Below are positions 17,546 to 25,222 of a stretch of 64,000 bases of DNA, piece after piece. The first letter of the stretch is position 1. Each line of letters begins with the position of its first letter. This DNA is from Polyangia bacterium (lineage in GTDB: Bacteria > Myxococcota_A > Polyangia > Polyangiales > JAUICN01): NCBI GenBank assembly GCA_030427835.1, contig JAUICN010000004.1:62001-126000 (forward strand). Reading direction: 5' to 3'. The notes under the pieces were generated by a model that did no database searches, had not been told where the DNA came from, and was given only the letters and a program-made list of their open reading frames with translations. Made by a program: the position numbers and the translations under genes.

Positions 17546-18478
17546 ATGGCACTGTTTGAAAGGCTCCCCGATCGGGTTCACGTCTACGAAGTTTCGCCGA
17601 GGGATGGATTGCAAAATGAATCCGCCACCGTACCGACCCACGGCAAGGCCCGCATGATCGATGCGCTTGTGGGTGCCGGTATTCAACAACTGGAGGTGAC
17701 AAGCTTTGTCTCCCCCAAATGGATCCCCCAACTGGCCGACGCCGAAGAGGTGATCCAGCTGACCCAGCCCCTGGAAAGGCGGGATCAGGGCATTCACTTC
17801 AGCGCCCTGTGCCCCAACATGCGCGGTTTGGACAGGGCCATTTCCACGGGCATTGGCACCATCGCAGTGTTTGTGAGCGCCAGTGAAAGTCACAATAAGA
17901 AAAACGTAAACAAGACCGTGGACGAAACGCTTGCAGTGTTCGAGCAAGTGGTTCCTGCGGCGCGCAAACAGGGGTTGCGGGTCCGGGGGTACGTGTCCAC
18001 CGTGTGGGGCTGCCCCTACGAAGGGGAAATCCCGGTGCGGCAGGCCATCGCAGTGGCGAGCCGTTTGATGGAACTGGGGTGTTATCAGGTCTCCCTCGGC
18101 GACACCATTGGCGTCGGTACACCGGTGCAAACCTTGCAGATCATCAACGCGTTCCTCCAGGAGTTTGAGGCCGACACCATCGCCATGCACATGCACGACA
18201 CCCGGGGCACGGCACTGAGCAATGTGTTGGTGGGGCTGGATCGGGGCATTCGTACCTTTGACGCGTCCATCGGTGGCGTCGGCGGGTGCCCCTACGCACC
18301 GGGTGCCGCGGGTAACCTTGCCACCGAAGATTTGGTGTACACGCTTGAGGGCATGGGCGTAGAAACCGGCATCGATCTGGGCAAGCTTTGGGAGGCCGGC
18401 CGCGTGGCAGAGGCGTTGGTGGGCCACCGCCTTCCCGGCAAGGTCCATCAGGCGGGGATCCTTTCCCTCGCCCAGTGA
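17546..18478 (+). CDS. mvaB: Hydroxymethylglutaryl-CoA lyase family protein
   Basis: This 310-residue DRE-TIM metallolyase cleaves HMG-CoA to acetyl-CoA and acetoacetate, usually in leucine degradation. The N-terminal VYEVSPRDGLQNE carries the catalytic Arg-Asp pair and metal ligand. VTSFVSPKWIPQLADAEEV, LGDTIGVG, MHMHDTRGTALSN (metal-binding HxH) and GGVGGCPYAPGAAGNLATEDLVYTLEGMG (the lyase signature with its active-site cysteine, here cited as GGCPYAPGA) are all present. The length and motifs fit a bacterial HMG-CoA lyase; a related acyl-CoA lyase is possible. No other leucine-degradation genes flank it. A short imperfect hairpin follows the stop (18478-18502). Confidence 0.88.
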   Translation: MALFERLPDRVHVYEVSPRDGLQNESATVPTHGKARMIDALVGAGIQQLEVTSFVSPKWIPQLADAEEVIQLTQPLERRDQGIHFSALCPNMRGLDRAISTGIGTIAVFVSASESHNKKNVNKTVDETLAVFEQVVPAARKQGLRVRGYVSTVWGCPYEGEIPVRQAIAVASRLMELGCYQVSLGDTIGVGTPVQTLQIINAFLQEFEADTIAMHMHDTRGTALSNVLVGLDRGIRTFDASIGGVGGCPYAPGAAGNLATEDLVYTLEGMGVETGIDLGKLWEAGRVAEALVGHRLPGKVHQAGILSLAQ

Positions 18479-18605
18479 TCCCCCAATGATCCGCTTGGGG
18501 ATACTCCTAGCAATCAACGGCAGCCTTCTCCCCAACACCACAAAGACTTTGGAACCGCGGTGATCAACAGTTGACGGCCACCCCCAAACCGTCAACCCTT
18601 GCCCC

Positions 18606-19406
18606 ATGGTAGGCGCCCTAGCTTCACCCCTCCTTTCCCTCGCTACACCCGTGTTCGGGTTGGCATTGCAGGTCGTTGCACCCGCACCCGTCTCCACGCC
18701 GTCCCAGGTGCCGGTCACACTTTGGACCGTGCCTGCCCTTTCCCTTCAGGCTCCCATGTTGACGGTAACCGGGTGGACGGTGACCGGGTTGACCTCAACT
18801 GGGTTGGCCTCGGTTGGGCGGGCCACAACAGCGTCCGCCGCGGGCACCGCCTCCACCAACAGCGCAAGCGAAATGCAAGCCTATGCCAACGCGCTTCAGC
18901 GACGCGCCAAGGTGGCCAAGGTGCACCGCCCCCTGGGCATCGCCACCTGGGCGGCCATGGGGCTCACGTCCGTTTTCGGGGTGATCCAGTTTTACAACCT
19001 CTACGGGGCCCGCAAACTGGAGGACACCCCCTGCGTGGTGGGCAATGCCATCCTGGGGCAGGGCCAGTGTTCGGGTACACCTGCCTGGCACAGTGGTTTG
19101 GCCCGGGCCACGGGCGTGCTCTACGCCGCGACCTTTACCCTCTCGTTGCTCATGCCCGATCCTGGTATCTCCAAGGGTGACAGCGAGTACGCCCGGAACC
19201 TGCGCAAACACAAGACACTCCGTTGGGTTCACTTTGCGGGCATGATCACCCAAGTGGCCCTGGGCGTGTTCATCGCCAACGCCGATCGTTACGGTCTCGA
19301 TCGCGCCAACGACTACGGTGCCATGCGCCGGCTTTCCATCGTGCATGCCGCCACAGGCACGATCACTTTTGGCGCCATGACCTGGGCCGCGCTCACGATG
19401 ATGTGA
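18606..19406 (+). CDS. Multi-pass membrane protein, cytochrome b561-like layout
   Basis: This is a 266-residue protein. A hydrophobic N-terminus is followed by a Thr/Gly-rich tract made by a 15-bp repeat (18762-18821: TVTGW, TVTGL, TSTGL, ASVGR). Residues about 100-266 contain four predicted membrane helices, several beginning with histidines (KVHRPLGIATWAAM, AWHSGLARATGVLY, RWVHFAGMITQVALGVF, LSIVHAATGTITFGAMTW). Four helices with paired histidines recall b-type cytochromes, but I cannot confirm heme binding. The cysteines at DTPCVV and GQCSGT may form a disulfide. The start is GTG/ATG ambiguous near 18606. It lies between the lyase and pabC-like genes. The function is unknown. Confidence 0.65.
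   Translation: MVGALASPLLSLATPVFGLALQVVAPAPVSTPSQVPVTLWTVPALSLQAPMLTVTGWTVTGLTSTGLASVGRATTASAAGTASTNSASEMQAYANALQRRAKVAKVHRPLGIATWAAMGLTSVFGVIQFYNLYGARKLEDTPCVVGNAILGQGQCSGTPAWHSGLARATGVLYAATFTLSLLMPDPGISKGDSEYARNLRKHKTLRWVHFAGMITQVALGVFIANADRYGLDRANDYGAMRRLSIVHAATGTITFGAMTWAALTMM
18762..18821 (+). repeat. In-frame tandem repeat, 15 bp x 4, in the membrane protein gene
   Basis: Four diverged copies start at 18762, 18777, 18792 and 18807 (first unit ACGGTAACCGGGTGG). They encode TVTGW/TVTGL/TSTGL/ASVGR between the N-terminal segment and the helical domain. Confidence 0.75.
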
Positions 19407-19437
19407 CACCCTCTCCCCGTACTTTGAACACAACATC

Positions 19438-20313
19438 ATGGCAGCGACCACCACAGTAGGTTCCACGCGAACATGGATCCACAACCAGGAAATAGGTCTG
19501 CAGGAGCCGGCGGTTTCCCTGGGTAGCGCCTCCCTTCAGTTTGCGGACGGTTTGTTTGAGACCCTCCGGGTGCAACAGGGAAGGGCGGCGCATGTTTCAG
19601 AGCACCTGGCGCGCATCACCGCATCTGCCGCATCCCTTGGTTGGCCTGAGGTATCCGGGTTGCCGCTCGCGTCCGAGTTGCAGCTTCGGCTCGAACAACT
19701 CGGCCCAGTAGACGGCGCCCTTAAGCTTCTCCTCGTGCGTGCGCCCGGCGCAGGGCAGGTGCACATCGCCTGGGTGTGGACGCCGCGGCCCGTGGGCCCT
19801 GTCGAAGCCCCCTTACGTGTTCGAACCGATTCCATTGGCGCGGTGCACCAGCGCCCCACGGCGGGCCACAAGACCACCCAATACAACGACCCCATGATCC
19901 TACGCGAGCGTGCCCGTGCCCAGGGGTTCGACGATACGATCTTGCTCGACCCGGAAGGCAGTGTGCTTGAATCCACCGTCGCCAACCTATTTCTGTGGGA
20001 CGGCACCCACTGGAAGACACCGCCCCTTTCCCTGGGAGTTTTGCCAGGCATCGTTCGTGCGAAGGTGTTGGAGCATCTACGATCCACCCCAATACCTGTC
20101 ATCGTGACGGCTCTGTCCGTTCACGACGTGTACCGGGCCGAGCAGCTTGTACTCACCAACAGCCTGATGGGGGTTGCCCCGGTGGCCTCGGTGGACGGCC
20201 AACCCATTGGGAAAATCCAAAGCGGCCTCTTTGCCCAAGGGAAACAACCGGGTGCGGAAACCCGTGAGCTGATCCAGGCTTACGAGCAGCAATGCCAGCA
20301 CGAACTCTCCTAG
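19438..20313 (+). CDS. pabC: PLP-dependent aminotransferase class IV (aminodeoxychorismate lyase-like)
   Basis: This is a 291-residue fold-type IV PLP enzyme. The N-terminal SLQFADGLFETLRV, the Schiff-base lysine K145 in HKTTQYND, the cofactor-contact glutamate in GSVLESTVANLF, and LTNSLMGVAPV near the C-terminus are typical of the PabC/D-amino acid/branched-chain aminotransferase family. The ADGLFETLR and NSLxGVxPV patterns favour 4-amino-4-deoxychorismate lyase, which releases pyruvate and p-aminobenzoate for folate. No pabA or pabB is adjacent; trpE lies 12 kb away. The symbol is tentative, because D-amino acid aminotransferase cannot be excluded. Confidence 0.8.
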   Translation: MAATTTVGSTRTWIHNQEIGLQEPAVSLGSASLQFADGLFETLRVQQGRAAHVSEHLARITASAASLGWPEVSGLPLASELQLRLEQLGPVDGALKLLLVRAPGAGQVHIAWVWTPRPVGPVEAPLRVRTDSIGAVHQRPTAGHKTTQYNDPMILRERARAQGFDDTILLDPEGSVLESTVANLFLWDGTHWKTPPLSLGVLPGIVRAKVLEHLRSTPIPVIVTALSVHDVYRAEQLVLTNSLMGVAPVASVDGQPIGKIQSGLFAQGKQPGAETRELIQAYEQQCQHELS

Positions 20314-20347
20314 GGCCCGGCCAAACGTCAACATGCGCCCACTAACC

Positions 20348-21196
20348 ATGAAAACAAGCGTGTGGTGGATCACAGGTGGCGGCACTGGAATCGGCCGCGC
20401 CCTCGCGTTGGAGGCCCTGCGCCAGGGGGCCCGGGTAGCCATTTCCGGCCGCCGTCTGGATCGGCTTGAGGCGGTCGTTCAAGAGGTCTCCTCCCAGGCC
20501 GACGGGCAAGATCCGAAGTCGATCATGGCGATTCCATGTGACGTGGCCGACCCGGCCCAGTGCAAGGCGGCCGCAGACGCCGTGATCGAACGGTGGGGAG
20601 AACTGACCGTGGTCGTGGCCAACGCGGGTTATGCAGCCACCGGATCCATGGTCCAGACCCCCATCGAGGTCTGGAAGCATCAGTTCGATATCAATCTCTT
20701 TGGCCTGCTCAACACCTTCCACGCAGCGCACCCCCACCTGGTGAAATCCGGCGGACAGATAGCCCTCATGGGAAGTATTGCCTCCAGTTTTCCGGGCCCT
20801 GGCATGGGCCCCTATTGCAGTTCCAAAATAGCGGTGCAGACCGTTGCCCAAACCCTATCCATGGAGCTCGCTGCCGAGGGTGTGGGCTGCACCCTTGTGC
20901 AACCCGGGTTTGTGGAAAGCGAAATCGGCCTCGTGGACAGCGAAGGGAAGTTTCGTGAACAGTGGAAAGACAAGAGGCCCCATGCTCTTATGTGGTCGGC
21001 TTCACGGGCCGCACGCCCCATGGTCCGGGCGGTTCGCCGACGGCGCAAACGGGTGATCATCACAGGGCACGCTCGCCTCATGGCTGCATTGGCCTGGGCC
21101 CTGCCTCCCCTGCCGCGCTGGCTAGGAACCCTGGCATGGAGAAAAAAGTGGCCAAGAACCAAGGATCCAGTGGATCCGCCCACTTCGCCTGTTTGA
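20348..21196 (+). CDS. Short-chain dehydrogenase/reductase (active-site complete)
   Basis: This is an NAD(P)-dependent SDR enzyme with TGGGTGIG (9-16), NAGYA, GSIASS (catalytic Ser) and YCSSK (Tyr near 156, Lys near 160), so the full triad is present. The RR near residue 37 after the second strand suggests NADPH preference. The C-terminal part after residue 240 is basic and hydrophobic (LMAALAWALPPLPRWLGTLAWRKKW), possibly a membrane-associating tail as in SDRs acting on lipids or ketosphinganine-like substrates. ATG 20348 is preferred to 20333 because the fold begins immediately. The substrate is not deducible. Confidence 0.85.
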   Translation: MKTSVWWITGGGTGIGRALALEALRQGARVAISGRRLDRLEAVVQEVSSQADGQDPKSIMAIPCDVADPAQCKAAADAVIERWGELTVVVANAGYAATGSMVQTPIEVWKHQFDINLFGLLNTFHAAHPHLVKSGGQIALMGSIASSFPGPGMGPYCSSKIAVQTVAQTLSMELAAEGVGCTLVQPGFVESEIGLVDSEGKFREQWKDKRPHALMWSASRAARPMVRAVRRRRKRVIITGHARLMAALAWALPPLPRWLGTLAWRKKWPRTKDPVDPPTSPV

Positions 21197-21269
21197 CGGC
21201 GAAGTGATTCAACAGTAACCCTCCCGACCGTACCTAAGCCGTTTTGGCCCCTGCCCCTTTGGAGTGACC

Positions 21270-21404
21270 ATGAGTTCCCTGACCCAAACCACACGCAACC
21301 GTCGCAAGGCCAAAAAGAAGAAGGCCGGTAAAGAAAACAAAAAAGCCCTGCTGAAGGCGGCCACCCCCAAGTTCCCGATCCACCTGGATTCGGAAACCAA
21401 GTAG
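21270..21404 (+). CDS. Small, very basic protein (44 aa)
   Basis: ATG 21270 to TAG 21402-21404 encodes 44 residues. The first 30 are dominated by Lys/Arg (RNRRKAKKKKAGKENKKAL), followed by ATPKFPIHLDSETK. A GGAG purine box sits 6 bp upstream of the ATG. The composition suggests RNA, ribosome or DNA contact, as in small ribosome-associated proteins, but no family is recognised. It is convergent with truA, whose stop is 21 bp beyond. Confidence 0.6.
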   Translation: MSSLTQTTRNRRKAKKKKAGKENKKALLKAATPKFPIHLDSETK

Positions 21405-21424
21405 CGCTTCTTTCGGTTCCCTCC

Positions 21425-22255
21425 CTAGGACCTATCGAACCGTTTCGCCGATGGACCCAATGGATCCATCTCCACGTGAACCAGCGTCAGCCCCTTTGCG
21501 GGGGCGGTGACACCGGCCCTGTGGCGATCCAGCACCCGGTCCCTAAGCTGTGTGACGGTGGCCAAATCCATGCGCCCACCACCCACAGCGATAAGCGTGC
21601 CGGCGATCACCCGTACCATTTGCTTGAGAAACGCGGTACCCGTGACCTCGATGGCGAGCATCGATTCCATGCCCCGGTAGTGGGGGGTCACCACCACCGC
21701 GTGCAACGTTCGAACCGTGTTGTCGCGCCCGTCATCGGAAGCGCAAAACGAGCGAAAGTCATGGGTGCCACAGAGCCGTCGGCCGGCCTCTTCCATGGCC
21801 CCGATGCGCATGGAGGGCGCCCGCACTCCGTCAGACCAGGGCCACATCGATTGCCCCACGTGCCACGTCACATGGCGTAACAACGGGTTCGGGTCCTGGT
21901 GCAACCAACATAGGTAACGGTATCGTTTCCATTGGGCGTGATGGCGCGGTGTGAAGCCCGCTTCCACGGGCTCCGCTTTGCGCACCACGATGTCATTGGG
22001 TAGCAACGGATTGAGCGCGGGTACCCACGCGTTCACGGGCATGGTGTCCGGCCCGTCCAACGCCACACGTTGGCACTCCGCATGTACCCCGGAATCCGTC
22101 CGGCTGACCCCGCGAACCTGCACCTGGGGTACCTTGAGTACGGCAGCCGCCGCCCGGGAAAGCTCCCCCTGCACCGTGCGAAGCCCGGGTTGGGACTGCC
22201 ACCCACAGAAATCGGTGCCGTCGTAGGCCACCGTAAGCAACACACCCTGTTTCAT
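21425..22255 (-). CDS. truA: tRNA pseudouridine(38-40) synthase TruA
   Basis: TruA isomerises uridines 38-40 in the anticodon arm of many tRNAs. The N-terminal VAYDGTDFCGWQSQPG, the catalytic aspartate in GVSRTDSGVHA (the usual GRTDAGVHA with G and A changed to S), LPNDIVV, FLKQMVRVIAGTLIAVG and PAKGLTLVHV are diagnostic. The ATG at 22255 has AGGA 10 bp upstream; GTG 22264 is an alternative adding three residues. The length of 276 is usual. The promoter would lie in the short gap to the MXAN_2562-type gene. Confidence 0.95.
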   Translation of the reverse strand: MKQGVLLTVAYDGTDFCGWQSQPGLRTVQGELSRAAAAVLKVPQVQVRGVSRTDSGVHAECQRVALDGPDTMPVNAWVPALNPLLPNDIVVRKAEPVEAGFTPRHHAQWKRYRYLCWLHQDPNPLLRHVTWHVGQSMWPWSDGVRAPSMRIGAMEEAGRRLCGTHDFRSFCASDDGRDNTVRTLHAVVVTPHYRGMESMLAIEVTGTAFLKQMVRVIAGTLIAVGGGRMDLATVTQLRDRVLDRHRAGVTAPAKGLTLVHVEMDPLGPSAKRFDRS

Positions 22256-22312
22256 TGGCTTCACGTCCTAGGCCCCACTATTGGCTGTAGTTCATGCAAA
22301 TACTGAACTGGG

Positions 22313-23116
22313 CTAGAAAGTGAATGCGATCCCAGCCTGCCAGGTGGTGTCGCTAAGATCGGGAGAGCTGTTTCCCTGCAAGCCCATAATTTCACCAAAC
22401 AGATAGGTGCGCTGGATCTTCCAATCTTCCCTCAGTCGCCGAGCGGCCGCCGGGTCAAGGGAGTTCAGGTCCAGCCCGACGCGGCCCGCCCACGCGATGC
22501 CCCCCTGCAGCCCCGTAGCGGAGGTGTCTTCCCCAGTTTTGAGTCGCCAACGGTTGCCAAGCACACCTCCCCGAACACTCACCACCAGTGGAATACGTAG
22601 ATAAGTAGGAAGCGCCGTGATCAAAAGAGTCACGTGGCCCGTCAATGGAAAGGACTGCATCACGGAGTTCTCGTCGGTCTTTTGCCCCGACCCGTCAAAC
22701 GTATCGCCCTTAAACTTGGACCACCCGGCGCCCATACCAAGCCCCAACCGAGCGTACCCCTTCCAACGGAGCAAAAACAGGTCGAAGTCCACTCCCCAAA
22801 GCAGTTCACTGCGGGAAAAGAAATCGTCAAAACCACGGGCGGCAGGGCGGTACGGGCCGCCACGAACGCTCACCGAAAACCGCTCAAACGGAACGTCGTA
22901 CACCCTTCCACTCCTGGCGGTGTGGGCCGTGTGATCCGTGGGAATCCCAGAGGAACTGCCGGTGGAGCTTCCGTAGTGGGTCGGCTGGGGTTGGGCCCGG
23001 GCATTTCCGTGAACCCCGGCCACGCCAGATACAACACAGGAGAGGGCAAGAAAGGAAACCACGGATCCAAGGGGGCGCATGGTTGCGGGCATGGGCAGCA
23101 GACGTTCTCGCTTCAT
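22313..23116 (-). CDS. Outer-membrane beta-barrel protein, MXAN_2562 type
   Basis: This is a 267-residue secreted protein with an N-terminal signal segment (SVVSFLALSCVVSGVAGVHGNARA). After a Ser/Thr/Gly-rich stretch comes a beta-rich domain (FERFSVSVRGGPYRP; WGVDFDLFLLRWKGYARLGLGMGAGW) ending in TWQAGIAFTF, a terminal Phe as in outer-membrane barrels. The arrangement downstream of a cohesin-like surface protein and asd matches the MXAN_2561/MXAN_2562 pair that I recall from myxobacterial genomes. ATG 23116 overlaps the upstream stop as ATGA, so the two are translationally coupled. The function is unknown; it may serve as an anchor or exporter for the upstream product. Confidence 0.75.
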   Translation of the reverse strand: MKRERLLPMPATMRPLGSVVSFLALSCVVSGVAGVHGNARAQPQPTHYGSSTGSSSGIPTDHTAHTARSGRVYDVPFERFSVSVRGGPYRPAARGFDDFFSRSELLWGVDFDLFLLRWKGYARLGLGMGAGWSKFKGDTFDGSGQKTDENSVMQSFPLTGHVTLLITALPTYLRIPLVVSVRGGVLGNRWRLKTGEDTSATGLQGGIAWAGRVGLDLNSLDPAAARRLREDWKIQRTYLFGEIMGLQGNSSPDLSDTTWQAGIAFTF

Positions 23117-24138
23117 CGGGATCTCCTACGCCGAATCGACCGCAAGGGACCGATCCACAATAGGCCGGCGCCAATGGGCCACAGGTCCTTCCACGGCGAA
23201 CCCTTCCACGGTAGGTCACCACCCCGGTTCGGAGTCATCGGGATCACGCTGCATTGAAACCCCTCCTCACAGGGGTTGGAATCACAGTAGTCAAAGGTTT
23301 CAATTCGCGTCACGCAAACCACCGACGAAAGCACGCTCCTGTTACCCGCCAAATCCAGGGTCGCCAATGCCACCGCCGCCGCCTGGCCCACCTCAAGCCC
23401 CAGCGATTCAGGGTTCAGCTCACCGGATGTGCTGCTGCCGGACCACGTGGATTCTGATGAAAGGCCTTCGGGCACGGCCGCTCCCGCCACCAGTGTGGAG
23501 GAGGGGCAGTCCGCGGGTTCGGTGGCGCTGCTGTCACCTGTGGTATCCACGTACACCTTAATTTGAAAACTCTCGTTTCCCCCAGACTCGTTGTCCCAGT
23601 TCAAGGAAACCTGGGTGTTGCCCCGGCCGCCCTCCAGGTTCGAGGGAGCTTTCGGCGACGTGGTGTCCAAATCCAAATCCACAAAGGCCACTTCACTGCC
23701 ATCCAACGCTTCCGTGGATGCAGGGCCGTTGGCTGCGAGCACATACACCCGGTACCCCCCGTCGCCCAAATCGCATCCCATGAGTTCCTGAATGGGAATC
23801 GTCAGGGTGATCTCCGCCTGGCCGGAAATGGAGTTGTCGTCCGTAAGGTTGAGATTGGTGCAGGTCGCCGTATCGGGATTTCGCGCGGCCTCGGTACTGC
23901 AATCCGTGGTGCCGGTGCCACGCCAGAAATCCAGCACGCTGCGGCTCGTGGGAATCCCCGAGATCCGCAGTTCCATCTCCACATTGTCCGCACACTCGTT
24001 GGCGTTGAGGGCGAGCCCCAACTCCTGGCTATCTCGCGTTCCAATCGAGAGCACCGTGGCGGACATCTGGGCCCCCGCCCCATTGGCCGCCATGAGAACA
24101 GGCCCCATGACAAGCACTGCGGCAAGACTACGAAGCAA
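23113..24138 (-). CDS. Exported, C-terminally anchored surface protein, MXAN_2561 type
   Basis: The proposed TTG start at 24138 follows GAGGGG by 7 nt and gives a good signal peptide (MLRSLAAVLVMGPVLMAANGAGA). It overlaps asd by 11 bp. The mature protein has cysteine-rich and Ig/fibronectin-like beta segments (PSNLEGGRGNTQVSLNWDN), a short cysteine motif CDSNPCEEGFQC, then a C-terminal hydrophobic helix followed by RSIRRRRSR. That end resembles MYXO-CTERM sorting tails but lacks the usual Gly-Cys. Long upstream frames reaching 24456 would run through asd and were rejected. It is coupled to the barrel gene by ATGA. Confidence 0.75.
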   Translation of the reverse strand: MLRSLAAVLVMGPVLMAANGAGAQMSATVLSIGTRDSQELGLALNANECADNVEMELRISGIPTSRSVLDFWRGTGTTDCSTEAARNPDTATCTNLNLTDDNSISGQAEITLTIPIQELMGCDLGDGGYRVYVLAANGPASTEALDGSEVAFVDLDLDTTSPKAPSNLEGGRGNTQVSLNWDNESGGNESFQIKVYVDTTGDSSATEPADCPSSTLVAGAAVPEGLSSESTWSGSSTSGELNPESLGLEVGQAAAVALATLDLAGNRSVLSSVVCVTRIETFDYCDSNPCEEGFQCSVIPMTPNRGGDLPWKGSPWKDLWPIGAGLLWIGPLRSIRRRRSR

Positions 24139-25144
24139 GGAGCAACCCCTCGGCGATCTGGATCGCGTTGAGGGCGGCACCCTTGCGCAGGTTATCGCCC
24201 ACGACCCAAAGCTGTACTCCCCCATCCAAACCCACATCGTTGCGAATCCTTCCCACCAGAACCTCGTCCCGTCCCTGCGCGTCCCGAAGGGAGGGATAGA
24301 CGCCCTCGGCAAAATTGTCGACCACCTCCACCCCAGGTGCTGCCGTGAGCCACCGCCGAACCTGATCCGCATCGATGGGCCGCCGGGCCTCCAGTGCGAT
24401 GGCCTCCCCGTGGCCCACCTCAGAAGGCACCCGCACGGCCGTCGGTGACACCGCAATACTGGGGTCCCCGAGGATCTTTCGCGTCTCGTGGACCAGTTTT
24501 AGCTCCTCCTCCTGGTACCCGGAGTCCAGATCCCGGGCCCAATGCATGCGTATGTCCCCCGCAAGGATTCCCCCAAGCACGTCCTCCGGGGCAAGGTCGT
24601 CGTCGGCAGACATGGCCCGGGTTTGCCGCTGCAGCGCATGCACGGCGTCAATCCCAGCACCGCTCACGGATTGGTACGTAGACACCACAATCCTCCGAAT
24701 CCCCACCTCACGGTGGATGGGCGCCAGTGCCATCACCATCTGAATCGTGGAGCAGTTGGGGTTGGCAACGATCCCCTTGGCGGGGTTGCGTGCGGCTTGC
24801 AGGTTCACCTCGGGCACGCAAAGCGGCACATCCGGGTCCATCCTCCAGGCGGAAGAATTGTCGATCACCAACGCTCCTTTTTGGGCTGCCACGGGTCCCC
24901 AGGTTCGCGACGGCGTCGATCCGGCGGAAAACAGTGCCAAATCCACCCCCTCGAAAGCCTCCTCGCAGGTCTCCTGAACCCGATGGGTTCGGCCAAAGGC
25001 TTCCAGTTCCGTACCCGCGCTTCGCTTGGAGGCAAGGCAGCGTAGCTCCCGAACCGGAAAATCCCGCTCTTGCAGAATATCCAACATGGTCCGCCCCACC
25101 ACTCCACTGGCCCCCATGACCGCCACACAAAAATCACCCGACAT
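24128..25144 (-). CDS. asd: Aspartate-semialdehyde dehydrogenase
   Basis: This enzyme makes aspartate 4-semialdehyde from aspartyl phosphate with NADPH, feeding lysine, diaminopimelate, threonine and methionine. The N-terminal AVMGASGVVGRTML is the cofactor loop. VANPNCSTIQM carries the catalytic cysteine, STYQSVSGAG is the usual following motif, and VPSEVGHGEAI holds the substrate-binding and His region. The 338 residues are normal for the family. The promoter must lie in the 78 bp shared with the divergent TolC gene. The MXAN_2561-type gene starts inside its 3' end. Confidence 0.95.
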   Translation of the reverse strand: MSGDFCVAVMGASGVVGRTMLDILQERDFPVRELRCLASKRSAGTELEAFGRTHRVQETCEEAFEGVDLALFSAGSTPSRTWGPVAAQKGALVIDNSSAWRMDPDVPLCVPEVNLQAARNPAKGIVANPNCSTIQMVMALAPIHREVGIRRIVVSTYQSVSGAGIDAVHALQRQTRAMSADDDLAPEDVLGGILAGDIRMHWARDLDSGYQEEELKLVHETRKILGDPSIAVSPTAVRVPSEVGHGEAIALEARRPIDADQVRRWLTAAPGVEVVDNFAEGVYPSLRDAQGRDEVLVGRIRNDVGLDGGVQLWVVGDNLRKGAALNAIQIAEGLLLAS

Positions 25145-25222
25145 CGTTATTCCTTAATCTTTCACACGCCACGTCTCGAAAGCGAGCGTTTCCCTGAAAT
25201 CCACGCTATACGCCCGCCCGCC

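Noticed and set aside
24138-24456. N-terminal extension of the MXAN_2561-type protein
   Set aside because: It overlaps asd, is not signal-like, and a good signal peptide starts at 24138.
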